Source of the DNA: Pandoraea aquatica
Lineage (GTDB): Bacteria; Pseudomonadota; Gammaproteobacteria; Burkholderiales; Burkholderiaceae
Direction: 5' to 3'
Assembly: GCF_902459565.1 (NCBI RefSeq)
Contig: NZ_CABPSN010000001.1
Coordinates: 310,001-374,000 of the forward strand
Length of the DNA: 64,000 nucleotides
Below, piece by piece: positions 16,964-25,514 of this stretch; the first letter of the stretch is position 1, and every line of letters starts with the position of its first letter. The notes beneath the pieces were generated by a model that made no database searches, was not told the DNA's origin, and saw nothing but the letters and a program-made list of their open reading frames with translations. The position numbers were made by a program, and so were the translations under genes.

Positions 16964-18217
16964 ATGACATCGAAGAAGGATTTCCTGACGCGTGAGGAGG
17001 CGCTGGCGACGCTGGGCGTCAAGACCGCAACGCTCTACACCTATGTGAGCCGGGGTCTGATTCGCAGCACACCCGCGCAGGGCACGAACCGGCATCTGTA
17101 TGCGCGCGACGACGTCGAGCGCTTCGCCGCCCGTGGGCGCGGACGCCTGCCGCGTGCCGTGGTCGCCGCAACGTCGATGCGCTGGGGCGAGCCGGTGGTG
17201 ATGTCGTCCATTACCGCCATCGACGCAAGCGGACCGGCTTATCGCAACCGTCCGGCGGCCGATCTCGCTCTGGCCGGGCATGCGTTCGAAGTCGTGGCCG
17301 AGTTCCTCGTGGCGGGGCAGTGGCACGACGCCGAGGCCGATTGGCCTGCGACCGACGTCCCCTCTGATGTGCAATCGCTGCTGGACATTCGTGCCGGCGA
17401 GGTCGCGCCCGCCGACATCGGTCATTTCATGGCGATGCTCGCGCTCGCCATGAGCACGCGCGGGCGCGATCTGCATGATGTCTCCAGCGAGGCCGCGATG
17501 CCTGCACTCCGCACGATGTTGGAGGTCTTTGCCGGCAGCTTCGGCTACCTGTCGCCGACGGGGGGCTATGTTGCGCGTCGGCCGGGCGAGCGGCTGGCCG
17601 TCCACGCGCTGCGTGCCAGCGGTGCGCCGGTGACACCCGAAGCGGTCGCCGCTATCGATGCGACGCTGATCATCCTCGCCGACCACGAGCTAGCGCCGGC
17701 GACGTTTGCGGCACGCGTGGCCGCATCGAGCGATGCCGGTTTGTACAACTGCATCGCGTCGGCGATCAGCACGCACGTCGGCTATGCGACGGGTGCGGGG
17801 ACCGCACGCGTCGAGACCCAACTCTTCGAGACGTGCACGCCGAAAGTCTTAACGGGCAAAATCAAACGCGTGCGCGATCATGGCGTTGCGCTGTTCGGCT
17901 TCAATCATCCGCTTTATCCTGACGGCGATCCGCGCGCTACGCTGATTCTTTCGCAGGCGGCACGCATCGGCACCGACCGTCCCGATGTGAAGTACATCCT
18001 CGATTTCATCGACCGCGTGAGAGACGAGACGGAGATGACGCCGGGCCTCGCTGTCGCGCTCGTCGCCCTCGCCCGCTCGCTGGACATGCCGCGTGGCAGC
18101 GCTGCCGCTCTCTGGATACTCGCGCGCACCGCTGGATGGTGCGCCCATGTGGTTGAGCAATACGCGCAGGCGTTCATGTTGCGTCCGCGCGCCACCTATA
18201 TTTCCTCTGCCTCATGA
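16964..18217 (+). CDS. Citrate synthase family protein with N-terminal HTH
   Basis: The first 60 residues form a MerR/excisionase-type helix-turn-helix (FLTREEALATLGVKTATLYTYVSRGLI ... NRHLYARDDVERF). The rest of the 417 residues is a citrate synthase domain with both active-site histidine regions, ILADHELAPATFAAR and GFNHPLYPDGDPRA. The usual Asp-containing third motif appears as GSAAALWILARTAGW, so the catalytic Asp seems to be replaced and activity is uncertain. Fusions like this occur in Burkholderiaceae but their role is not established to my knowledge. The stop overlaps the LysR start as ATGA, indicating coupled expression. Confidence 0.85.
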   Translation: MTSKKDFLTREEALATLGVKTATLYTYVSRGLIRSTPAQGTNRHLYARDDVERFAARGRGRLPRAVVAATSMRWGEPVVMSSITAIDASGPAYRNRPAADLALAGHAFEVVAEFLVAGQWHDAEADWPATDVPSDVQSLLDIRAGEVAPADIGHFMAMLALAMSTRGRDLHDVSSEAAMPALRTMLEVFAGSFGYLSPTGGYVARRPGERLAVHALRASGAPVTPEAVAAIDATLIILADHELAPATFAARVAASSDAGLYNCIASAISTHVGYATGAGTARVETQLFETCTPKVLTGKIKRVRDHGVALFGFNHPLYPDGDPRATLILSQAARIGTDRPDVKYILDFIDRVRDETEMTPGLAVALVALARSLDMPRGSAAALWILARTAGWCAHVVEQYAQAFMLRPRATYISSAS

Positions 18218-19116
18218 ACCCTCACCGAATCGACTTCGCCTCGCTGTCCCTCTTCAATCTGATCGCCCGCACGGGCAGCATCAGCAAGGGCGCGGCGTTG
18301 GCACATCTCGCGGTCGGCGCAGCCAGCAAACGGATCTCGGACCTCGAACATGCGGTCGGCACGGCGTTGCTGGAGCGTCATTCGCGCGGCGTTACGCTGA
18401 CGGTCGCCGGTCAGGCGCTGTATCGGCACGCGCAACGTATCCTGACCGATGTCGACGTGCTCGCCGCCGAGCTTTCCGACTTCACCTCCGGTATCGTCGG
18501 CGTGGTGCGCCTTTGGGCGAATACGTCGGCCGTGACGCAGTTCCTGCCGCATCAGTTAGCGAGCTTCACGAAAGCCAATCCGGGCATCCGCATCGAGCTT
18601 GAAGAGAAGAACAGCAACGAGATCGTGCTGGCGGTGCTCGACGGCCGTGCCGACATCGGCATCTTCGCGGATCGAACACCGGCGCTGGGCCTGCAATGCC
18701 TCGACTATCGCGAGGACCATCTGAGTCTCGTGGTGCCGAAGGGGCATGCGCTGTCACGCCGTCGCGAGGTCTATTTCAACGAAGTGCTGGACTACGATTT
18801 CGTCAGCCTGTCGGAGGGGACGTCGCTCGCCAATCGGCTTCAGATGGAGACCGAGGCGCTCGGACGCCGTCTGAAGTTGCACATTCAGGTGCGCAGCTTC
18901 GACGCGATGTGCCAGATGGTGGCTGCGGGCATGGGCATCGCCGTATTGCCGTCAGACGCCGTACGGGCGCTCGCGCGCTCGCTGAATCTGCGTCAGATCT
19001 CGTTGAAAGACGCGTGGGCCGAGCGGCGGTTGCTGATCGGATTGCGCGACGTGAACGCCGTGCCGCGCCACGTCCGAACGCTGATCGAGCACCTTCGCTC
19101 CGGGCGGGACGCCTGA
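18214..19116 (+). CDS. LysR family transcriptional regulator
   Basis: A 300-residue LysR protein with an N-terminal winged HTH (LSLFNLIARTGSISKGAALAHLAVGAASKRISDLEHAVGTALLERHSRGVTLT) and a periplasmic-binding-like effector domain (VRLWANTSAVTQFLPHQLASF ... GMGIAVLPSDAVRAL). It begins inside the stop codon of the HTH-citrate synthase gene (ATGA), so the two are co-translated. It lies upstream of, and on the same strand as, the MFS-CoA transferase-lyase operon, which is its likely target. Confidence 0.9.
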   Translation: MNPHRIDFASLSLFNLIARTGSISKGAALAHLAVGAASKRISDLEHAVGTALLERHSRGVTLTVAGQALYRHAQRILTDVDVLAAELSDFTSGIVGVVRLWANTSAVTQFLPHQLASFTKANPGIRIELEEKNSNEIVLAVLDGRADIGIFADRTPALGLQCLDYREDHLSLVVPKGHALSRRREVYFNEVLDYDFVSLSEGTSLANRLQMETEALGRRLKLHIQVRSFDAMCQMVAAGMGIAVLPSDAVRALARSLNLRQISLKDAWAERRLLIGLRDVNAVPRHVRTLIEHLRSGRDA

Positions 19117-19152
19117 TTCCACCGACTCTGACGATTCCACTCACGATTCCAC
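19115..19152. repeat. Three direct GATTCCAC repeats
   Basis: GATTCCAC occurs at 19115-19122, 19133-19140 and 19145-19152, right at and after the LysR stop codon. The spacing (18 then 12 bases) is irregular. It may be a binding site for the promoter of the transport operon or a local duplication. Confidence 0.5.
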
Positions 19153-19174
19153 GCACTGTCCCGCCGGCATCGCC

Positions 19175-19197
19175 AGCTTTCGCAATTCGCGAAAGCT
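19175..19197. other. Inverted repeat in the LysR-MFS gap
   Basis: AGCTTTCGC and GCGAAAGCT are perfect 9-bp arms around AATTC. Without a T-run it could be a factor-dependent terminator for the LysR gene or an operator for the following operon. Apart from this and the GATTCCAC repeats, the 235-base gap shows nothing I can name. Confidence 0.45.
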
Positions 19198-19351
19198 CGG
19201 TTCGTGCCTTTGGGCTTCTGTCCTGACTCGCCTGCGACCAGAATTCCGGTACGCGCCACACAGAGCGCCGTTCTGGCGATGCAGTGAGAGTCGTCCGGCA
19301 AGTCCTCGCGCTTGCGGCCTCCGCTGCCATCCTATTCATCAGGAGACAGTC

Positions 19352-20674
19352 ATGGCTCGCACCGAGTCGATTCCCGTTCCATCCACCGGTACGCTGGCGG
19401 ACACCGAAATATCGCAAATCGTCCGCAAGATCGCGTGGCGCATCATGCCGTTGATCATGGTGTGCTACCTGTTTGCGTTCTTCGACCGCATCAACATCAG
19501 TTTCGCCAAATTCTCATTGCAGACGGATCTGGGCCTGAGCGACACGGCTTACGGCCTGGGGGCTGGCCTGTTCGTCGTGGGCTACGTGCTGTTCGAGGTG
19601 CCGAGCAACCTCATGCTGTACAAAGTGGGCGCACGACGCTGGATCGCCCGCATCATGGTCTCGTGGGGCATCGCGACAGCGCTGATGGTCTTCGTTCAGA
19701 CCGAATGGCAGTTTTACTTCCTGCGCTTTCTGATCGGCGCGATGGAAGCGGGCTTCGCGCCCGGCGTGCTGTTCTATCTGACGCTGTGGTTTCCCGCGGC
19801 CTATCGCGGACGCATGACGTCCCTGCTCTTCCTTGCGTCGGCCTTTGCGGGCTTGCTGGGCGCACCCGCGTCGGGTCTTGTCCTCTCGCATCTCGACGGC
19901 GTATTCGCCATCCGTGGCTGGCACTGGCTCTTTCTCGTAGGTGGCATTCCGTGTGTGCTGCTCGGCTTCGTCGTCTACAAAGTGCTGAACGACCGTATCG
20001 AGGATGCGCGTTGGCTCAAGCCCGAAGAGAAGTCCGTGCTGCTCGCCAACATTACGCATCAGAACCGGCATATCGGCGGGCATTCGTTGCTCGACGCCGT
20101 GAAGACGCCGGGCTTCCTGACGCTGGGTCTCGTCTACTTCCTGATTCAGGTCAGCTCTTACGGCCTGAACTTCTGGGCACCCCATATGATTCGCGCGTCC
20201 GGCATCAGCAACTCGACGACCATCGGTCTGCTGACGGCGGTGCCCTACCTCTGCGGTGCGATTGCGATGGTGATCGTCGGCCAGTTGTCCGACCGCAGCG
20301 GTGAGCGCAGAAAGTATGTGATCGGACTGATGTTGCTGGCTGCGCTGGGCTTCTTCAGTGCCGGAATGTTCGACAAGCAGACCGCCGTGCTGGTGATCTC
20401 GCTCGCCGCCATCGGGGCAGGCGTAGTAGCTGCGATTCCCGCGTTCTGGGCGCTGCCGCCGAAGCTCGTGACCGGCGCGGGCGCTGCGGGTGGCATCGCG
20501 CTGATCAATACGCTGGGGCAATTGGGCGGCATCGTTAGCCCGGTCGTGGTCGGCAGGATCAAGGACATGACCGGTAGCACCACACCGGCGCTGTATCTGA
20601 TCGGCGGCCTCGGGCTCGTCTGCGTGGTGATCCTCACGATTGCGATGCCCGAGAAGCTGCGCGCGCGTGACTGA
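19352..20674 (+). CDS. MFS transporter, anion:cation symporter type
   Basis: The 440-residue inner-membrane protein has twelve predicted helices and the ACS-subfamily hallmarks: IMPLIMVCYLFAFFDRINISFAKF in the first helix, then FEVPSNLMLYKVGARRWIARIMVSWG and MEAGFAPGVLFYLTLWFPAAYRGRM. Relatives import organic anions such as tartrate, phthalate, 4-hydroxyphenylacetate or hexuronates by proton symport. AGGAGA lies 6 bases before the ATG. It is the first gene of an operon with a CoA transferase and an HMG-CoA lyase, so its substrate is probably the acid they process. Confidence 0.92.
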   Translation: MARTESIPVPSTGTLADTEISQIVRKIAWRIMPLIMVCYLFAFFDRINISFAKFSLQTDLGLSDTAYGLGAGLFVVGYVLFEVPSNLMLYKVGARRWIARIMVSWGIATALMVFVQTEWQFYFLRFLIGAMEAGFAPGVLFYLTLWFPAAYRGRMTSLLFLASAFAGLLGAPASGLVLSHLDGVFAIRGWHWLFLVGGIPCVLLGFVVYKVLNDRIEDARWLKPEEKSVLLANITHQNRHIGGHSLLDAVKTPGFLTLGLVYFLIQVSSYGLNFWAPHMIRASGISNSTTIGLLTAVPYLCGAIAMVIVGQLSDRSGERRKYVIGLMLLAALGFFSAGMFDKQTAVLVISLAAIGAGVVAAIPAFWALPPKLVTGAGAAGGIALINTLGQLGGIVSPVVVGRIKDMTGSTTPALYLIGGLGLVCVVILTIAMPEKLRARD

Positions 20675-20700
20675 AAGATCCGATTTTTGAGAGACGACGT

Positions 20701-21915
20701 ATGAAGACCGATGAACAAGACCGTCCCGATGTTGCCCTGCGCGGCATTCGGGTCATCGAGATGGGGCAATTGATTGCTGGCCCCTTTGCCGGGAAGACGC
20801 TGGGCGAGTTTGGCGCAGACGTGATCAAGATCGAGCCGCCGGGTGCTGGCGACCCGCTGCGCAACTGGCGCATGCTCAAGGAAGGCACGTCGGTCTGGTG
20901 GCAAGTGCAGTCGCGCAACAAGCGCTCGATTGCGCTGGATCTGCGCAGCCCGGAAGGTCAGGACATCGCGCGTCAGCTGATTGCGTCGGCCGACGTGCTG
21001 ATCGAGAACTTCCGCCCGGGAACGCTCGAGAGCTGGGGCATGGGATGGGATGTGCTGTCCGAACTCAATCCCGGTCTGATCATGCTGCGCATCTCGGGTT
21101 ACGGTCAAACGGGCCCCTATCGCGACCTGCCGGGGTTCGGCGCCATCGGTGAAGCGATGGGCGGGCTGCGTCACCTGACGGGCGAGCCGGGGCGTGTGCC
21201 GGTGCGCTGCGGCATTTCGATCGGCGACACGCTGGCCGCATTGCACGGGACCATCGGCGTGCTGACGGCACTGCATCACCGCAAGGTGAATGGCGGCAAG
21301 GGTCAGGTCATCGACGTCGCGCTCAACGAAGCCGTACTCAACGTGATGGAAAGCCTGATTCCCGAGTACAGCGCGTTCGGTGCGGTGCGCGAGGCCGCCG
21401 GTAGCGCCCTGCCCGGCATCTCGCCCTCCAATGCCTACCGGTGCGTCGACGGCTATGTGCTCATTGCTGGCAACGGCGATAGCATCTTCAAGCGCCTGAT
21501 GCAGACCATCGGACGCGACGATCTGGCCGAGGATCCCGGTCTTGCGGATAACGCCGGTCGCACCAAGCGTGTTGTCGAACTGGACGCCGCCATCGGCGTC
21601 TGGACGGCAACGAAGACCGTCGTTGAGGTGCTGGATGCGCTGGGTCAGGCACGTGTGCCCGCCGGCAAGGTGTACACCGTCGCGGACATCGTCGCCGATC
21701 CGCATTACCGCGCTCGAGACATGATCGTTTCGCAAACCACGCGCGACGGCTACGCGCTGGACGTGCCCGGTGTCGTGCCGAAGCTGATGGGCACACCGGG
21801 CACGATCCGGTCGTCTGCCCCGGGTCTTGGCGACGATACCGACAACGTACTCGCGCAACTCGGGCTTTCGGAAAAGGACGTCGACGTCTTGCGCAGCAAA
21901 GGAGTGATTGCATGA
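20701..21915 (+). CDS. CaiB/BaiF (family III) CoA transferase
   Basis: The 404-residue protein matches family III CoA transferases: VIEMGQLIAGPFAGKTLGEFGADVIKIE, QSRNKRSIALDLRSPEG, LIENFRPGTLESWG, SGYGQTGPYRDLPGFG, and the catalytic Asp region GISIGDTLAALHG. These enzymes move CoA from a donor such as succinyl-CoA to a carboxylic acid. It lies 26 bases after the transporter, and its stop overlaps the start of the lyase gene. In this context a dicarboxylate such as 3-hydroxy-3-methylglutarate or a relative is a plausible acceptor (inference). Confidence 0.92.
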   Translation: MKTDEQDRPDVALRGIRVIEMGQLIAGPFAGKTLGEFGADVIKIEPPGAGDPLRNWRMLKEGTSVWWQVQSRNKRSIALDLRSPEGQDIARQLIASADVLIENFRPGTLESWGMGWDVLSELNPGLIMLRISGYGQTGPYRDLPGFGAIGEAMGGLRHLTGEPGRVPVRCGISIGDTLAALHGTIGVLTALHHRKVNGGKGQVIDVALNEAVLNVMESLIPEYSAFGAVREAAGSALPGISPSNAYRCVDGYVLIAGNGDSIFKRLMQTIGRDDLAEDPGLADNAGRTKRVVELDAAIGVWTATKTVVEVLDALGQARVPAGKVYTVADIVADPHYRARDMIVSQTTRDGYALDVPGVVPKLMGTPGTIRSSAPGLGDDTDNVLAQLGLSEKDVDVLRSKGVIA

Positions 21916-22901
21916 CCGTGTGGCATGGCGGCGGCCGACGCATTTACATGAACGAAGTGGGCACCCGTGACGGCTTTCAGGCGGAGTCGGCGTTCATTCC
22001 CACCGAAGACAAGATCGCGATGGTGAATGCGCTGTCGCACGCGGGCATGAACAAGGTCGAAGTGACCGCGTTCGTGTCGCCGAAGGTCATTCCGGCGTTG
22101 CGCGATGCCGAAGCGGTGATGCAAGGGATCGAGCGGGTGCCGGGTGTCGTCTACAGCGCGTTGGTGCCGAACCTCAAGGGCGCCGAGCGCGCAATGGCGT
22201 GCGGCGTGAGCGAACTGAATCTGGTGATGTCGGCCAGCGAGAGCCACAATCTGGCCAACCTTCGCATGACCCGTGATCAGTCTATCGACGCCCTGAGTCA
22301 GGTCGTCGACGCGGCGAAGCGCGCATCGGTTCCGGTCAATATCTCGCTCTCATGCGTCTTCGGCTGCCCTATGGAAGGCGATGTGCCGGAGTCGGACGTC
22401 TTCGCACTGTGCGAGCGTTTCGTGGGCGGCATGGGCGTGGCAGGCGTGACGCTGTGCGACACCACGGGGATGGCCTACCCCGGTCAGGTGCGCACGCTGG
22501 TCAGCGAGTTCAAGGCGCGGTGGCCCCAGGCAGAGCTGACGCTGCACTTCCACAACACGCGCGGCATGGGCTTGTCGAATGTGCTGGCCGCCATCGACGC
22601 GGGCGCGGATCGTTTCGACGCGTCGCTGGGCGGTATCGGCGGATGTCCGTACGCGCCGGGCGCAACCGGCAACGTGTGCACGGAGGAAATCGTGCATGCG
22701 CTGGAGCTGATGGGCTACGACACCGGCGTCGATCTGGCGCAGTTGATCGAGGCGTCGAATCGTCTGCCGTCTCTGATCGGGCACGATACGCCCAGTCAGA
22801 TCGTGAAAGCGGGTCGTCGTCTCGACCTGCATCCGCTGCCCAAGGATATGGACGCCATCCGGGAACGCGCGCTGGGCGCAACGCCACGCGCCACGGTCTG
22901 A
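21912..22901 (+). CDS. Hydroxymethylglutaryl-CoA lyase family protein
   Basis: The 329-residue TIM-barrel protein begins with the metal/substrate segment NEVGTRDGFQAE. It contains the HMG-CoA lyase signature SLGGIGGCPYAPGATGNV, whose Cys is the catalytic-loop residue, and the metal-binding LHFHNTRGMG histidines. The family cleaves 3-hydroxy-3-methylglutaryl-CoA to acetoacetate and acetyl-CoA, and some members cleave related 3-hydroxyacyl-CoAs such as citramalyl-CoA. It overlaps the CoA transferase by ATGA and ends the operon before a strong terminator. Confidence 0.93.
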   Translation: MTVWHGGGRRIYMNEVGTRDGFQAESAFIPTEDKIAMVNALSHAGMNKVEVTAFVSPKVIPALRDAEAVMQGIERVPGVVYSALVPNLKGAERAMACGVSELNLVMSASESHNLANLRMTRDQSIDALSQVVDAAKRASVPVNISLSCVFGCPMEGDVPESDVFALCERFVGGMGVAGVTLCDTTGMAYPGQVRTLVSEFKARWPQAELTLHFHNTRGMGLSNVLAAIDAGADRFDASLGGIGGCPYAPGATGNVCTEEIVHALELMGYDTGVDLAQLIEASNRLPSLIGHDTPSQIVKAGRRLDLHPLPKDMDAIRERALGATPRATV

Positions 22902-22930
22902 GACGACCCGCTCCACTTTCTGTCATCCAA

Positions 22931-22967
22931 CGAAAAAGGGTTCCGGAATATCCCGGAACCCTTTTCG
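22931..22967. terminator. Bidirectional intrinsic terminator (HMG-CoA lyase / mqo)
   Basis: A long hairpin with arms AAAGGGTTCCGG and CCGGAACCCTTT, flanked by A-run and T-run, lies between two convergent genes and can work in both directions. Confidence 0.88.
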
Positions 22968-22988
22968 CTTCGTGCTACGTGAAGGCGA

Positions 22989-24704
22989 TTACAGCGCCAT
23001 GTCCGGCGTCTTCTTCACGACACCCGGATTCGTCATCGGCGCATTGTCCGGCACAACGCCGTTCAGACTCGGCGGTGCGATGGCCAGTTGCAGCGTTTCG
23101 GCCGTCGTCGCCCACTCGGTGGCGAGCATCTGCGGATTGTCGTGGAGCTTCTTGCCGTAGCTCGGCACGATCTCGCGAATCTTCTGTTGCCACGCGGGCG
23201 TCTTCATCTGATCCGGGAACACGCGCTCCAGCAACGACAGCATGATGGCCGGCGACGTCGAACCGCCCGGCGATGCGCCCAGCAGAGCCGACACCGTACG
23301 GTCGCTCGACACCACGACTTCCGTGCCAAGCTTCAGTACGCCGCCCTTCTCCGGATCGTTCTTGATGATCTGCACGCGCTGACCGGCTTCCCACAGGCGC
23401 CAGTCTTCGTTTTTCGCTTCCGGCATGTAATGGCGAAGCGCCGCCATCTTCTCGTCCATCGACAGTCGCAATTGCTGCGCGAGGTACTTCACGAGCGCGA
23501 ACTCGTGCACGCCGACCTGCAACTGGGGAATGACGTTCGACGGCGTCGCCGCCTTCGCGAGGTCGAAGTACGAGCCGTTCTTGAGGAACTTGCTCGACCA
23601 GGTCGCGAACGGCCCGAAGAGGATGACCTTCTTGCCGTCGAGCACGCGGGTGTCCAGATGGGGCACCGACATGGGGGGCGAACCGGTGTCCGCGAGACCG
23701 TAGACCTTGGCCAGATGGCGCGAAGCGATCTCGGGCTTTTCGGTGACGAGGAACTCTCCGCCGACCGGGAAACCGCCGTATTGCTTGGCTTCCGGAATGC
23801 CCGACAGTTGCAGCAACGGCAGTGCAGCGCCGCCCGCACCGATGAACACATTGCGTGCGTCCACCGTCTGGATCTTGGAGCTGTCGTTCATATCGAACGC
23901 GGACACGCGCCAGCTGCCGTCCTCGTTGCGGGTGATCGAGCGGACTTCGTAACCGGTCGAGACCTTCACGCCGGACTTTTCGGTCAGGTGCTTGTAGAAC
24001 TGACGGGTGATCTCGCCCAGATTGACGTCCGTGCCGAGCGGCGAGCGCGTGGCGGTGACCACTTCGTCGGGCTTGCGCCCTTCCATCATGATCGGGATCC
24101 ACTCGGCGATCTTCGCCGGGTCGGTCGTCATTTCCATGCCAGCGAACAGCGGCGACGCCTTCAACGCTTCCACACGCTTCTTGATGAACTCGCGGTTCTC
24201 TTCGCCGAACACCAGGTTCATGTGCGGCGTGGAGTTGATGAACTCACGCGGATTGCCGAGCACGCCTTGACGCACCTGATGCGACCAGAACTGGCGCGAG
24301 ATCTGGAAGTTCTCGTTGATGTTGATGGCCTGCGTGATATGGACGTTGCCCTTATCGTCCATCGGCGTGTAGTTCAGCTCGCAAAGCGCCGAGTGACCGG
24401 TGCCGGCGTTGTTCCAGCCGTTCGAGCTTTCTTCTGCGACCTTATCCAGACGCTCGAAGACTTCGCAGGTCCAGTTCGGCTCCAGTTCGGACAGATAGAC
24501 GCCGAGCGTCGCGCTCATGATGCCACCGCCGATCAACAACACGTCGACCTTGCGGTCGGCCTTGGCGGCGCGGTACTGACTGCCGAAGAAGTACGAATAT
24601 CCGGCCCACACTGCGGCGGCGCCGACGGCGGTGCCCAGGAATTTGCGTCGCGTGAAGCGCTTGCGGCCATTACCTGGCACCGGCTTCTTATCGGTTTGAG
24701 TCAT
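22989..24704 (-). CDS. mqo: Malate:quinone oxidoreductase with Tat-type leader
   Basis: With the start at 24704 (AAGGTGA upstream) the protein has 571 residues. The core is a typical Mqo: FAD motif VDVLLIGGGIMSATLGVYL, ERLDKVAEESSNGWNNAGTGHSALCELNYTP, and GASPGGSTSPAIMLSLLERVFP. It oxidises malate to oxaloacetate and passes electrons to quinone. Unusually, residues 14-40 form a basic segment with TRRKFLG followed by a hydrophobic stretch (TAVGAAAVWAGYSYFF), which looks like a twin-arginine signal or anchor. Classical Mqo is a cytoplasmic peripheral membrane protein, so this one may be membrane-anchored or face the periplasm. Confidence 0.93.
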   Translation of the reverse strand: MTQTDKKPVPGNGRKRFTRRKFLGTAVGAAAVWAGYSYFFGSQYRAAKADRKVDVLLIGGGIMSATLGVYLSELEPNWTCEVFERLDKVAEESSNGWNNAGTGHSALCELNYTPMDDKGNVHITQAININENFQISRQFWSHQVRQGVLGNPREFINSTPHMNLVFGEENREFIKKRVEALKASPLFAGMEMTTDPAKIAEWIPIMMEGRKPDEVVTATRSPLGTDVNLGEITRQFYKHLTEKSGVKVSTGYEVRSITRNEDGSWRVSAFDMNDSSKIQTVDARNVFIGAGGAALPLLQLSGIPEAKQYGGFPVGGEFLVTEKPEIASRHLAKVYGLADTGSPPMSVPHLDTRVLDGKKVILFGPFATWSSKFLKNGSYFDLAKAATPSNVIPQLQVGVHEFALVKYLAQQLRLSMDEKMAALRHYMPEAKNEDWRLWEAGQRVQIIKNDPEKGGVLKLGTEVVVSSDRTVSALLGASPGGSTSPAIMLSLLERVFPDQMKTPAWQQKIREIVPSYGKKLHDNPQMLATEWATTAETLQLAIAPPSLNGVVPDNAPMTNPGVVKKTPDMAL

Positions 24705-25142
24705 GGAATCAGTCACCTTATCAATTACGTGTGGCGTCGCGATTTTCCACACGTCGGGGGGAAAGCGCACGCCTCGCAGGCGCGCTGGCGGGATTCGGAC
24801 TGATAGACGTCATCCAGCCGGTGTTTCGGCAGATAGCACACGCCGAGCATCGAAAACGCCGGATTGTAGCCGAAACCGCCGAAAACATGGGTGGAAACCC
24901 TAATATTGAAGTGGGGTCGGATGAAATTTCTTAAGAAACAACGGCTTCCGACCCCACTTCGACGTCATTTCGACGGACTGCCTGAATATTGGTCAAGCCG
25001 AATCGTCTTGATGCTAAGCGTTGGCCGGTCGACGTCCGCTTGCCATCCCAAAACGGGACTTTGTTTTCGAAATGGCGAGAATCCGGCAACATCGATCCGC
25101 TTGAATCCTCTTAATACGACCCTAGTCATGTCGGAGCACGCA
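24705..25142. other. Intergenic region between mqo and the VOC gene
   Basis: These 438 bases carry the mqo promoter region and a large nested inverted repeat at 24908-24960. Local A+T content is higher than in the surrounding genes from about 24890 on. An open frame runs through the region upstream of the VOC gene but does not look like coding sequence. Confidence 0.5.
24908..24960. repeat. 14-bp inverted repeat enclosing a 12-bp palindrome
   Basis: GAAGTGGGGTCGGA (24908-24921) and TCCGACCCCACTTC (24947-24960) are perfect complements. The 25-base loop contains the palindrome TTTCTTAAGAAA (24927-24938). It could be a cruciform, an operator, or a small non-autonomous repeat element. Confidence 0.75.
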
Positions 25143-25514
25143 ATGCCGATTTCCATGTCCAGATTGATCCTCTACGTGCGCGAAGTTGAGTTGTTGAAAG
25201 CGTTTTATCGGACGCATTTCGCCTTTCCCGTGATCGAAGAAATCGAAAACGAATGGGCGGTGCTCAAAGCGGGTGAAGTCGAGATCGCGCTGCACCGTGT
25301 CGGCATGGCATATCGCGATCTGCCGACAAGTGGGGAGATGTCGAACGCGAAGCTCGTCTTTTCGGTGGAGTCGGGTTTGGCGGAGTTACGGGAGACGCTG
25401 CTGAAAGCGGGCGTCCAGATGCGCGAAGTGAAACGCTTCGACGGATTCCCGTACGCGTTGTGCGATGGAGTAGATCCCGAGGGCAATGTCTTTCAGCTCT
25501 CGCAGCGCGACTAG
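25143..25514 (+). CDS. VOC (glyoxalase/bleomycin-resistance fold) family protein
   Basis: The start at 25143 (MPISMSRLILYVREVELL) is chosen because GGAG lies 6 bases upstream; a second ATG lies at 25128. The 123-residue protein has the paired beta-alpha-beta-beta-beta modules of the vicinal oxygen chelate superfamily, ending in the characteristic DGVDPEGNVFQLSQRD with its terminal Glu/Asp/Gln region. Possible metal ligands are a His in the first module (EIALHRVG) and residues of the last strand. The superfamily covers lyases, dioxygenases and resistance proteins, so no reaction can be assigned. It converges on and slightly overlaps the phosphatase gene. Confidence 0.8.
   Translation: MPISMSRLILYVREVELLKAFYRTHFAFPVIEEIENEWAVLKAGEVEIALHRVGMAYRDLPTSGEMSNAKLVFSVESGLAELRETLLKAGVQMREVKRFDGFPYALCDGVDPEGNVFQLSQRD

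Noticed and set aside
20245-21858. Long minus-strand open frame opposite the MFS and CoA transferase genes
   Set aside because: It spans two genes whose families are clear, and has the low-complexity Arg/His/Asp composition of an antisense frame.
24891-25142. N-terminal extension of the VOC protein
   Set aside because: The extension has no family similarity, runs through the inverted repeat, and a good Shine-Dalgarno precedes the internal ATG at 25143.
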